From: Shewanella canadensis
GTDB taxonomy: Bacteria; Pseudomonadota; Gammaproteobacteria; Enterobacterales; Shewanellaceae
DNA length: 64,000 nucleotides
Reading direction: 5' to 3'
NCBI RefSeq assembly: GCF_003966225.1
Contig: NZ_RXNU01000002.1
Coordinates: 186,001 to 250,000, forward strand
Below the pieces are notes generated by a model. The model did no database searches, was not told the origin of the DNA, and saw only the letters and a list, made by a program, of their open reading frames with translations. This document shows, piece by piece, positions 45,254 to 53,322 of the stretch. A program made the position numbers and the translations under genes. Each line of letters starts with the position of its first letter. Position 1 is the stretch's first letter.

Positions 45254-46852
45254 ATGGCATATGATTCAGATGTGAAACTTGACCTCACACAATACACCTC
45301 TCTTATCGACCTGATTGAGCAGGCCGCCACCCGATACGGTGACAAGACTGCCTATGCCTGCCTTGGGCATCACACCTCTTTTTCTGAAATTGAGCGCGAC
45401 TCACGCTATTTTGCCGCTTACCTGCAAAATCATACCGGGTTGGAAACGGGCGACCGCGTCGCGATACAGCTGCCAAATATTACCCAGTTCGTTATCGCCG
45501 CCTACGGTACCATCAGGGCCGGCATGGTGCTGGTTAACACCAACCCCTTGTACACAGAGCGAGAGCTGACCCATCAATTTAATGATAGTGGTGCTAAGGC
45601 TGTGGTTATCCTTTCCGATCTACTGCCTACACTCACCAATGTTGTCGCCAATACTTGCATCGAAACCGTGATCTCCACCCATGCCTTAGATCTGATATCC
45701 CCTCAGGCGCAACCAGAGGTGCCCTTCGACACCAAGCTGTTTAATGACGTATTGGCAATAGGGGAGCAATCACCATTTAACCGGGTCACCAGTCATATCG
45801 ATGATCTGGCGGCGCTACAGTATACAGGAGGCACGACCGGGCTATCTAAGGGCGCCATGCTGAGCCACAGCAACTTAATCGCCAACGCGATGCAGATTAA
45901 ATCTCGTTTAGGGGAAAAACTTGTAGAGGGCGAAGAGATATTTGTCGCGCCGCTTCCCGTCTATCATATCTATGCTTTCATGGTGAATCTGGTGCTCTAT
46001 TTCGAGCGTGGCTGCTGCTCGGTATTGATCCCCAACCCGAGAGATATCTCCTCGTTAATCGCTACCCTCTCTAAATATCCATTTACCGGCTTTGCTGGTC
46101 TCAACACCCTCTTCGTCGGCCTATGCCATCAGCCTGAATTTAAGGCGTTAGACTTCAGTCATCTGAAGATCACCATCTCCGGCGGAACCGCCCTGACACA
46201 GGCCGCGGCCAATGTCTGGCAACAAACCACGGGATGCACCATCTCCGAAGGCTACGGCTTATCTGAAACATCACCGGTCGTCTCACTCAATGCTCCCGGA
46301 CATGAACAGCTGGGCACCATCGGTAAGCCTGTGCTTGGAACTGAGGTAAAGATCCTCGATAACGATGACAACGAAGTGCCATTGGGTGAACGTGGTGAGC
46401 TGGCAGTAAGAGGCCCCCAGGTGATGAGCCGCTATTGGAACAAACCGGGCGACACCGCAAATGTGATGACCAAAGATGGCTTCTTTAAAACCGGCGATAT
46501 CGCCATAGAGACGGTAGACGGTTTTCATAAGATCGTCGACCGTAAGAAAGACATGATCATAGTCTCCGGTTTTAACGTCTACCCTAACGAAGTGGAGGAG
46601 GTCCTGGCCAGCCATGACGCCGTACTCGAATGTGCCGTTGTTGGCATAGACAGCGAACGCAGTGGTGAAGCGGTGAAAGCCGTCATCGTACTCGCCAATA
46701 ATGAGGCAGACACCACCGAGGTGGAATCAACCATTTTGGCCTACTGCCGCGAGCAGTTAACCGCTTATAAGATCCCTAAGATAGTCGAGTTTGTGCCTAT
46801 TCTGCCAAAATCTACCGTGGGTAAGATCCTTCGAAGGGAGTTGAGAAAGTAG
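45254..46852 (+). CDS. Long-chain acyl-CoA synthetase-type AMP-dependent ligase (FadD-like)
   Basis: Activates a fatty or other carboxylic acid to its CoA ester through an acyl-adenylate. 532 aa, the full ANL length. The AMP-binding motif YTGGTTGLSKGA is near residues 194-205, then SEGYGLSETSPVVS, FKTGDIA and the C-terminal lysine motif LPKSTVGKILRREL. Overall order and GFNVYPNEVEEVL fit FadD and medium/long-chain ligases. Chain length is not readable. AAGGG precedes the ATG. Its TAG stop is the first part of an inverted REP remnant. Confidence 0.85.
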   Translation: MAYDSDVKLDLTQYTSLIDLIEQAATRYGDKTAYACLGHHTSFSEIERDSRYFAAYLQNHTGLETGDRVAIQLPNITQFVIAAYGTIRAGMVLVNTNPLYTERELTHQFNDSGAKAVVILSDLLPTLTNVVANTCIETVISTHALDLISPQAQPEVPFDTKLFNDVLAIGEQSPFNRVTSHIDDLAALQYTGGTTGLSKGAMLSHSNLIANAMQIKSRLGEKLVEGEEIFVAPLPVYHIYAFMVNLVLYFERGCCSVLIPNPRDISSLIATLSKYPFTGFAGLNTLFVGLCHQPEFKALDFSHLKITISGGTALTQAAANVWQQTTGCTISEGYGLSETSPVVSLNAPGHEQLGTIGKPVLGTEVKILDNDDNEVPLGERGELAVRGPQVMSRYWNKPGDTANVMTKDGFFKTGDIAIETVDGFHKIVDRKKDMIIVSGFNVYPNEVEEVLASHDAVLECAVVGIDSERSGEAVKAVIVLANNEADTTEVESTILAYCREQLTAYKIPKIVEFVPILPKSTVGKILRRELRK

Positions 46853-46936
46853 GACCGGCTTTAGCCGGGAATTGGGACGGTTTTAGCTGAGAGATAAGAT
46901 GAAAATCCAAGATCGCAGCTAAAGCAGCTCCTACAT
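46849..46936. repeat. REP-like family A pair in inverted orientation
   Basis: GTAGGACCGGCTTTAGCCGG at 46849-46868 is a diverged copy on the minus strand; TCGCAGCTAAAGCAGC then TCCTACAT at 46913-46936 is a diverged copy on the plus strand. They face each other 40 bases apart. This is the only inverted copy found in the window. Confidence 0.7.
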
Positions 46937-46941
46937 CACCT

Positions 46942-47982
46942 CTACAGTCCTTCAATCCAGGCCTTAATTTCAGGCCTGACATCCGGGCTAACCACCACTC
47001 CCATATGACTGATACCCGGTATTAACGTTACCTGCACTTGTTTATTATCGGGAGTCGATTGCACAATCACAGGCTGATATTTCTCTGCAAACATGGTTTC
47101 ATCGGCAGTGCCCGCCAACACTAACAATGGCTGATATATCGCACTAAGATCGGCTTCGTAATCCCGTGGGGCGAACGAGGTATTGAGACGGAACGAGTAG
47201 GCTAAAGTTTCGGTGCCGTTTCGAAAGGCCTGAGGCATATTAAACTCGATACTGATTAAATTATCGAAACTATGGATGCCGATGTTATTGAGCATGCTCA
47301 AACCAATAATTCTGGCCGTATAGGGGGTTGCCCAGCCGCCCGCATTAGGCCTTGTCGTCGGCGCATTATAAAAAATGAATGGCGCAAGCAGCAGGTAAGC
47401 ATCGGCTTGTTCTCCGTACTGTCCACCAGCGAAGCGTATCGCTAAGCCTCCACCCGATGAGTGCCCGCCCATGATGATGCTAGACTCGGGTGAGTCCTGT
47501 TTTATCCCGATAATCAGATCGGCAAGGTCATCTTCGAACTGGCCGATATAATCGATATCGCCACGTCTCTGCGGATTGACGCCATGCCCGCGCAGATCCG
47601 GTGTATAGACCTGAGCCAAGCCCTGCTCACTGATAAATTTGGCCAGCGGATAAAACTGCTGACTGTGCCAGCCGGAGCCATGGAGTAAAATTAACACCTT
47701 ATCGGAATCGGAAGAGTAATACCGATATTGAAGTTGGCCCTCCCCTCTTGTGCCATAGCTTTGCAGTGGCGGCATATCGGCATAGTCGAGCTTCATCTCA
47801 GAAAAATCGATGCCTCTGCTCACAACATGTTCCTGCTTTTCTGCCCTCTCTTGATTTACAGTCTCAGGTTTTACAGCCTCTTCTTTCAGGTCACCAAAGT
47901 AGGTAAGCCCAAAGGCTATCCCCAGATAGATGACAATAGAGATAATCACCGAGGTAAAAACCCGTTTTAGTAGTTTTGGCAT
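46942..47982 (-). CDS. Membrane-anchored alpha/beta hydrolase (lysophospholipase-like)
   Basis: A serine hydrolase of 346 aa. One N-terminal helix (about residues 7-28) anchors it or acts as signal. The fold then shows HGSGWHSQQF (oxyanion region), the nucleophile elbow GGHSSGGG, and a late LAGTADETMF (Asp) and ISHMGV (His), giving a complete Ser-Asp-His triad. YTPDLRGHGVNPQRRGDIDYIGQ is like monoglyceride lipase/lysophospholipase proteins. AGGAGG six bases before ATG 47982. It converges on the acyl-CoA ligase gene, which fits a role in lipid breakdown, though this is only context. Confidence 0.8.
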   Translation of the reverse strand: MPKLLKRVFTSVIISIVIYLGIAFGLTYFGDLKEEAVKPETVNQERAEKQEHVVSRGIDFSEMKLDYADMPPLQSYGTRGEGQLQYRYYSSDSDKVLILLHGSGWHSQQFYPLAKFISEQGLAQVYTPDLRGHGVNPQRRGDIDYIGQFEDDLADLIIGIKQDSPESSIIMGGHSSGGGLAIRFAGGQYGEQADAYLLLAPFIFYNAPTTRPNAGGWATPYTARIIGLSMLNNIGIHSFDNLISIEFNMPQAFRNGTETLAYSFRLNTSFAPRDYEADLSAIYQPLLVLAGTADETMFAEKYQPVIVQSTPDNKQVQVTLIPGISHMGVVVSPDVRPEIKAWIEGL

Positions 47983-48056
47983 CCAATCCTCCTCATTCAT
48001 ATCGGCCCATTACGCTCGCTCGTACCCCGTGACTCTTAACACAGAGCTTCTGAGCC

Positions 48057-48080
48057 TTCGCGGCTAAAGCCGCTCCTACA
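48057..48080 (+). repeat. REP-like palindrome family A, copy 9
   Basis: Core GCGGCTAAAGCCGC and TCCTACA, between the hydrolase gene and the ABC exporter gene. Confidence 0.85.
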
Positions 48081-48094
48081 CTCCTAGCTCCTAG

Positions 48095-50008
48095 CTATAC
48101 AGTCTCGGTGATCAGCTGCAGGCTGGCAAACTCGCGATACAGCTCACTCGAGGCCATCAACTCCTGATGAGTGCCACTGCCGATTAACAGCCCCTTGTCT
48201 AACACTAAAATACGATCCGCATTGAGCACGGTTGCCAGCCGATGGGCAATAATCAAGGTCGTCTTGCTTGCCATCAAGCTATCCAGGGCTTGCTTAACCT
48301 TCTGCTCGCTGATCACATCGAGTGCACTGGTAGCCTCATCCAGCAGCAGGATAGGCCTGTCGGCTAAGATGGCTCTGGCGATGGCGATTCGTTGTTTCTG
48401 CCCACCCGATAACCTGACCCCCCGCTCACCCAGATAGGTTTGATAACCCTCGCTGAAATCCTGAATAAACTCATCAGCGCGTGCGGCGATACAGGCCTCG
48501 ATGACCTCCTCCTCACTCGCGTCCAATCTGCCATAGCGCACATTTTCCAGCACACTGGTGGCAAAGATGACCGACTCTTGCGGGACTAATGCGTACTGTT
48601 GGCGCAGCGTCTGAGGGGCCAGCATCGCGATATCGATGCCATCGAGCTCGATAGTGCCACTATCGAGCCGATAAAAGCGCTGTAACAGCTCAAACAGAGT
48701 ACTCTTTCCGGCACCACTCGCGCCCACCAGCGCCACTCGTTCGCCGGATTTTATCTCGATATCCAGCCCGCGTATGACCTGAGAATCACTCACAATTGAG
48801 TCACCATTTTCCTGAATATTTGGGTAGGAGAAACGCACCTGTTTAAGGGTGAGTTCACCCGTCACGGGTTCAGGTAAAGCCTTAGGTTCGGCAACGGTTG
48901 GAATGTCGATAGGCGTTTCGACTAACTCTATCAAGCGCTCAGAAGCGCCGGCGGCTCGTTGGATCTCACCGATAACCTCACTGATGGTCGCCACCGACCC
49001 CGCTACCATCACCGCATAGAACATAAAGGCCGACAGTTCACCACCGGATATACTCCCGGTCATGACATCCTGAGCCCCGACCCAGGTGACCAGGGCGATT
49101 GCGAGTATGCTGAGAAACATCACTAATGCGATTAAAATAGAGCGGTATCTAATTCGCCCCTTTGCCGCGTCCATTACCGCTTCGACGCGATCACTAAACA
49201 GGGCTCTATCACGATCTTCATGGGTATAGGCTTGCACCGTATGGATCTCGTGCAGGGTCTCATCGACATAGGCCCCTAAATCACCGACCCGGTCCTGACT
49301 CTGACGGGACAGGTCCCTCACCTTGCGGCCAAAAAAGAAGATGGGACCTAACACCATAGGGACAGCCAACAATACCAGTCCGGTCAATTTAAGGCTGGTG
49401 ATGGCCATCATCACTATGCCCCCTACAACGGTAACGCTCGCGCGTAGGGCCATGGAGAGACTCGAACCAACGACCGACTGCAACAAGGTTGAATCGGCGG
49501 TGAATCGAGATATCACCTCTCCGGTCCGCAATCTGGCATAGAAGCCCGGAGATAGTTTTAGCAGGTGGTCGTAGACCTTCAAGCGTATATCGGCGCTCAC
49601 CCGTTCACCGAGCCAGGTCATCAGATAGAAGCGGCAGAAGATGGCGGAGCTGCTTATGGCGGTGATACCGATCACCAGAAAAATGATCTCATTGAGCCGG
49701 TCGCCGTTATCCTGCAAGAAGCCTTCATCGACCATCAGGCGAACCCCTTGGCCAAGTGAAAGCCAAGCCAGCGATCCGATAAACAAGAAGATAATGGCCG
49801 CGATGACTCGTAACTTATAGGGGCGAAGAAAGGCGCCGATCCAAGGTAACACCGGCCTTCTGGCTACGTAGGAACCTGAAGAGAGCGGCGTACTCTGTTT
49901 TGAGCTAGCGGTCATGGGTGAAGCCGAGGTCGTATCTTGACTCAATGGGTGTTCCTTACTTGGAGCAACAACTAAAATAGATAGAATAAGTTTATCTAAC
50001 TCGCTCAT
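48095..50008 (-). CDS. ABC exporter, fused membrane and ATPase domains (MsbA/LmrA-like)
   Basis: A half-transporter of 637 aa that works as a dimer. Six membrane helices lie in residues about 60-340, with the intracellular loop VYDHLLKLSPGFYARLRTGEVISR typical of type IV exporters (shown as LKLSPGFYARLRTGEVISR). The ATPase has Walker A GASGAGKST, signature LSGGQKQR, Walker B ILLLDEATSALD and the switch His in AHRL. The N-terminal 50 residues are polar and unlike relatives; the start region is part of a 52-bp duplication and lacks a good ribosome binding site, so the true start could be lower, at M 49915. Substrate unknown. Confidence 0.87.
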   Translation of the reverse strand: MSELDKLILSILVVAPSKEHPLSQDTTSASPMTASSKQSTPLSSGSYVARRPVLPWIGAFLRPYKLRVIAAIIFLFIGSLAWLSLGQGVRLMVDEGFLQDNGDRLNEIIFLVIGITAISSSAIFCRFYLMTWLGERVSADIRLKVYDHLLKLSPGFYARLRTGEVISRFTADSTLLQSVVGSSLSMALRASVTVVGGIVMMAITSLKLTGLVLLAVPMVLGPIFFFGRKVRDLSRQSQDRVGDLGAYVDETLHEIHTVQAYTHEDRDRALFSDRVEAVMDAAKGRIRYRSILIALVMFLSILAIALVTWVGAQDVMTGSISGGELSAFMFYAVMVAGSVATISEVIGEIQRAAGASERLIELVETPIDIPTVAEPKALPEPVTGELTLKQVRFSYPNIQENGDSIVSDSQVIRGLDIEIKSGERVALVGASGAGKSTLFELLQRFYRLDSGTIELDGIDIAMLAPQTLRQQYALVPQESVIFATSVLENVRYGRLDASEEEVIEACIAARADEFIQDFSEGYQTYLGERGVRLSGGQKQRIAIARAILADRPILLLDEATSALDVISEQKVKQALDSLMASKTTLIIAHRLATVLNADRILVLDKGLLIGSGTHQELMASSELYREFASLQLITETV

Positions 50009-50086
50009 TGAAAAAGTGCTTCGAATAAGCGCTTGGAATTAGTTTATCGAACCCGTTCATTTAACAAGCTCTTCGAATAAAGAGAG
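49985..50086. repeat. 52-bp diverged direct duplication over the ABC exporter start
   Basis: The segment containing the exporter ATG (CAT at 50006-50008) and the next 52 bases upstream (CAT at 50058-50060) are similar: both read, on the minus strand, as an ATG followed by a GATAAACT block, and both have CTTCGAATAA upstream. The upper ATG is out of frame and stops soon. Confidence 0.6.
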
Positions 50087-50184
50087 AATATCAAAACCCG
50101 TATATGAAAGTCGGTTTTGTTTGTATCAAAAAATGAGTGTCGTTTGACTGAACTTATCCTAATTAAAGTATATAGTCTTCTCTC

Positions 50185-50227
50185 ATTCAGAATCGATACT
50201 AATTCAGAATCGATACTAATTCAGAGC
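50185..50227 (+). repeat. 17-bp tandem repeat
   Basis: ATTCAGAATCGATACTA at 50185-50201 and 50202-50218, then a partial third copy. It lies just before the DUF2956 gene and may include its promoter. Confidence 0.85.
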
Positions 50228-50241
50228 AAGCAATAAACCTT

Positions 50242-50568
50242 ATGGCAAAGAACATCTCGAACGAAACCCAAAACGAGGCGATGAAAGTTGCAAAAGCCAC
50301 TCAGAAGCCTGGGCAGGCTAAGGAACAGACTAAGCTTATCGCCTTAGGCATTGAGAAAGGGATAGCGGAATACAAGAAACAGCAGAAAAGTAAGGCCAGA
50401 GACAGAGACAAGTCCCGCAAGCAGGAGATTAAAACCAAGGCACGCGCAGCAGAAGCGCTAGACAGCGATACGGCAGAGATTGAGACCAAATCAAACGTCC
50501 AGCTGCTGCCCTGGGGATTACTGGTTGTCAGCTGGATTGGGTTTATCGGGTTCTATCTCTTGAAGTAA
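50242..50568 (+). CDS. DUF2956 family protein, 108 aa
   Basis: Known mainly in Vibrio and Shewanella, function unknown. A highly basic, coiled N-terminal part (KVAKATQKPGQAKEQTKLIA, then GIEKGIAEYKKQQK and repeated Lys/Arg/Asp) is joined to one C-terminal membrane helix (LLPWGLLVVSWIGFIGFYLL), so it is a tail-anchored inner membrane protein facing the cytoplasm. Divergent from the ABC exporter. Confidence 0.82.
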   Translation: MAKNISNETQNEAMKVAKATQKPGQAKEQTKLIALGIEKGIAEYKKQQKSKARDRDKSRKQEIKTKARAAEALDSDTAEIETKSNVQLLPWGLLVVSWIGFIGFYLLK

Positions 50569-50684
50569 GAGTTTAAAATAAGAATTTGAAGTGAGAGATA
50601 GCATCAAGTCACGAGTCAAAGATAAGGCTAAAACACAGGAAGCGAGTTCCTAGGTTCTAGATCCTAGGAACTTTGCTACTAAGC

Positions 50685-51563
50685 TTATCCCGCCCTCTGC
50701 GCACTTTGCGCATTTTGAACCAGCAAGCCTTTGAGCTCTGCTATCTGCGCTTTAAGCTCCACCACATCGGCGGCGCTGGCAGGTTTTTCGCTATCCTCTA
50801 AAGGCTCAGCGACTGCAGCCAAGTTTTTCGCCTCATCAGCTTCTTCTTCCGCTCGCATCGCTTGCGTTTCCTGGGTCATCACATCGAGTACAGCACCCAC
50901 CATCATGTTCAGAAATACGAAGGCTGTCAGGAAGATAAAGCTAAGATAATAGATCCAACTCAGCGGATAGACCGTCATGGTTTCATACATTACAGAGGTC
51001 CATGATTCGAACGTCGACACCCTAAACAGGGTTAGCATAGCGACCGATACATCGCCCCAGAGAAAGTCATTGATATGGGCGAACAACATGCTGCCGATAG
51101 CACCATAGATATAGAAGATCACAAACATCAGCAAGGCGATATAACCCATGCGCGGAATTGCCTTCAGAAGCGCATTCACCAACATTCTCAGCTCTGGGAT
51201 CATAGAGACTAGTCGTAGCACCCTGAAGATGCGCAACAAACGGGCGATGAGAATTCCAGCTCCACCAGCGGGGATTAAACTGCCAATCACAATCAGGGTA
51301 TCGAAAATATTCCAGCCATTACTGAAAAACTTCTTAGGGCCATCACTCGCTAAGAATCGAATCACAATTTCGATGGCAAAGAACAGGGTAATACCCACAT
51401 CCAGCACCACCAGACTCTTCTCCATCCAAGATGGCAGATGATAGGTGTGTGCACCGATCGACAAGGCTGACACTATGATCACGAAAATCACGAAGCCCTG
51501 AAAGGCCTTGCTGTTGTCAATCAGCTTAAGTTTGTCCTGTATGCCAGAAACGTTTGCCAGCAC
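50685..51563 (-). CDS. Voltage-gated sodium channel (BacNav/NaChBac type)
   Basis: A 292-aa single-domain ion channel that forms tetramers. S1-S3 lie within residues 22-100. The voltage sensor S4 is LIARLLRIFRVLRLV with arginines at 108, 111, 114 and 117, one every third residue. The pore filter is STFESWTS (183-190), corresponding to TLESWS in NaChBac relatives, which marks sodium rather than calcium or potassium selectivity. The last 70 residues are an acidic neck and a coiled coil (VVELKAQIAELKGLLVQ), as in other BacNav proteins. Start is GTG with GGAG seven bases before. Homologues support motility and pH responses in alkaliphiles; the role here is not shown. Confidence 0.9.
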   Translation of the reverse strand: MLANVSGIQDKLKLIDNSKAFQGFVIFVIIVSALSIGAHTYHLPSWMEKSLVVLDVGITLFFAIEIVIRFLASDGPKKFFSNGWNIFDTLIVIGSLIPAGGAGILIARLLRIFRVLRLVSMIPELRMLVNALLKAIPRMGYIALLMFVIFYIYGAIGSMLFAHINDFLWGDVSVAMLTLFRVSTFESWTSVMYETMTVYPLSWIYYLSFIFLTAFVFLNMMVGAVLDVMTQETQAMRAEEEADEAKNLAAVAEPLEDSEKPASAADVVELKAQIAELKGLLVQNAQSAQRAG

Positions 51564-52067
51564 GGCACTCTCCTCTACATTGGTATTTGGTTATATAAAA
51601 AGGGTTGAAAAACTAATGGGAGCAGCAGAGGTAAAATACCAATCGGTATAAGGATGACTCGAGAAACAAAAAGCTAAACTCCGGCCTCTTCCGCAGCCGG
51701 CGGACTCTAGCAGGAGTAGCTTAAATTTTTATTAAAAATGAAAAGGCTAAGGTGCCGGGGCTGAGAGTAGTCAATGTAGGCTATAAAGCAGGATGGCTAT
51801 AAAGCAAGAATCCTCAAGATAGAAAAAGATGGCTATAGGGTAAAAGGTAAAAGGTAAAAGATTAAAGCACTAAAATAAAAAGCTGGATCCTGAAACCAGT
51901 TCAGGACGACAACCAAGAGTTAACAAGATTCAAGCCCTGAAAGGTTCGCGGCTAAAGCCGCTCCTACATTGGTTATATCAAGCTCGCAGCTCGTAGTAGC
52001 TTTTGAACATTCGCGGCTAAAGCAGCTCCTACATGGAGAATGTCAAAACTCGTAGCTCGAGGCTTTA
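51564..52067. other. Intergenic region rich in short repeats
   Basis: No gene in 500 bases. It contains GGCTATAAAGCA repeated at about 51779 and 51791, a GGTAAAA run near 51846-51862, a family D copy (51885-51910) and two family A copies (51945-51969, 52010-52034). Confidence 0.6.
51885..52034 (+). repeat. Composite repeat: family D plus REP-like family A copies 10 and 11
   Basis: GGATCCTGAAACCAGTTC then AGGACGAC at 51885-51910; family A at 51945-51969 (consensus) and 52010-52034 (one base changed, AAAGCAGC). All are in the plus orientation. Confidence 0.8.
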
Positions 52068-52358
52068 TCAAGCCAAGATTTCGGTGATCTTATCCAGGTG
52101 AGTATCTACCCAGGCGCTGCTGATGGGTCCCCAGGTCTTGATACGATAATGCCCGGCGTTATTGCGCTCGCCGTCCTGGATAAACTGACACTCGATACCT
52201 ATGTCCGAAAGCGCTGCAATAGCGTCTTGAAGCGTTCGTCTTGGCATACCTGTTAACTTATTCAAAGACAACAGGTTATGTTGCTCACTATCGATATGAT
52301 GCGCAAGGTATAGCTTTCGTAGAAATGCTTTTTTCTGTTTTGAAACTTCAATGTCCAA
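52068..52358 (-). CDS. Winged helix-turn-helix protein (HTH_43-like), 96 aa
   Basis: A small putative DNA-binding protein. Helix-turn-helix features around residues 27-50 (NLLSLNKLTGMPRRTLQDAIAAL, seen in two parts) are followed by a wing (ECQFIQDGERNNAGHYRI). I associate it with a Shewanella/Vibrio family of winged helix proteins of unknown target. Divergent from the bPH2 gene pair, which it might control. Confidence 0.6.
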   Translation of the reverse strand: MDIEVSKQKKAFLRKLYLAHHIDSEQHNLLSLNKLTGMPRRTLQDAIAALSDIGIECQFIQDGERNNAGHYRIKTWGPISSAWVDTHLDKITEILA

Positions 52359-52538
52359 ATCGGCACCTTTTATTTAAATAAATCAATTATCAATAACGAA
52401 TACTAGTAGGTATAGCCCCTATAAAAATACCACAGAGTGAAATTGTTGTGAAATATGTCAGTCTATAGAGAAAGATAACCTCTTCTTGATATAGTGATAT
52501 TCGAAAATGAATAAAAAACCAGAAACGGATACTGGCAC

Positions 52539-53321
52539 ATGCCCCATGAAACGCCTGAAATAAAAGACAATTTACTTGATACCAAAGCCTATACCTCAAT
52601 GAAAGAGCCAGCTCTGGAAGGAGATTCTGCGGTGATTACGGATCTGACGCCCTCGATTGACTCTGTCGATGAGATCTCTAATTTAAAGAGTGAGCCATTA
52701 GATCCCTATTCATTAGAGCACGGTCTATTAGACCACAGGCCACAGCCTCAGGAGCAGTGGCAAAGCTTCGACCAAATCCCATTGTCGCCGGTTGAGCCGC
52801 GCCATTACACACAAATACTCATTGAAACGGCGGCCATTTCAATAACCTTTATCTCTATCTTGTCGGTATTTCTCATTTTTGTCGCGACCATTCCCCTGCC
52901 CATCGCGGCAATCGTCATTCCCGCTCTATTACTGATAGGCTCGGCTATCACTTGGCTTAGGTACCTCAATGCCAAGGCAATAGGTTATGCGGTCTGTCCC
53001 CATGAACTCGTGATGCAGACCGGGATCATTTGGGTAAAGCGGATCTCACTCCCCTATACCCGACTGCAACATATCAGCCTGTCTCAAGGCCCGCTAGAGC
53101 GAAAGTTTTACCTGCGGACCCTGAAATGCTTTAGCGCCGGAAGCGGCAGTGCAGAGATCGAACTGCCCGGGTTAGAAAGTAAGACCGCAGAAAAGCTCAG
53201 ACAACACCTGCTCAGCATGGCGGCAATCGCCATCAAAACCACTGCTATCGTGAATGAGAAGGAGGTGAATGAAGAAGAGGTGAAACGAGAGGAGCCCACA
53301 GTCGACGGGGCAGAGCAATAA
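52539..53321 (+). CDS. bPH2 domain membrane protein, YdbS-like
   Basis: A 260-aa inner membrane protein. An N-terminal acidic tail of about 80 residues, two adjacent helices (about 95-138), then one bacterial PH domain (YAVCPHELVMQTGIIWVKRISLPYTRLQHISLSQGPLERKF, pieces of which are typical: ISLPYTRLQHI and SQGPLERKF) and a charged C-terminus. Paired with the next gene, one base away; such YdbS/YdbT pairs are common and their function is not established. Confidence 0.8.
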   Translation: MPHETPEIKDNLLDTKAYTSMKEPALEGDSAVITDLTPSIDSVDEISNLKSEPLDPYSLEHGLLDHRPQPQEQWQSFDQIPLSPVEPRHYTQILIETAAISITFISILSVFLIFVATIPLPIAAIVIPALLLIGSAITWLRYLNAKAIGYAVCPHELVMQTGIIWVKRISLPYTRLQHISLSQGPLERKFYLRTLKCFSAGSGSAEIELPGLESKTAEKLRQHLLSMAAIAIKTTAIVNEKEVNEEEVKREEPTVDGAEQ

Positions 53322-53322
53322 T

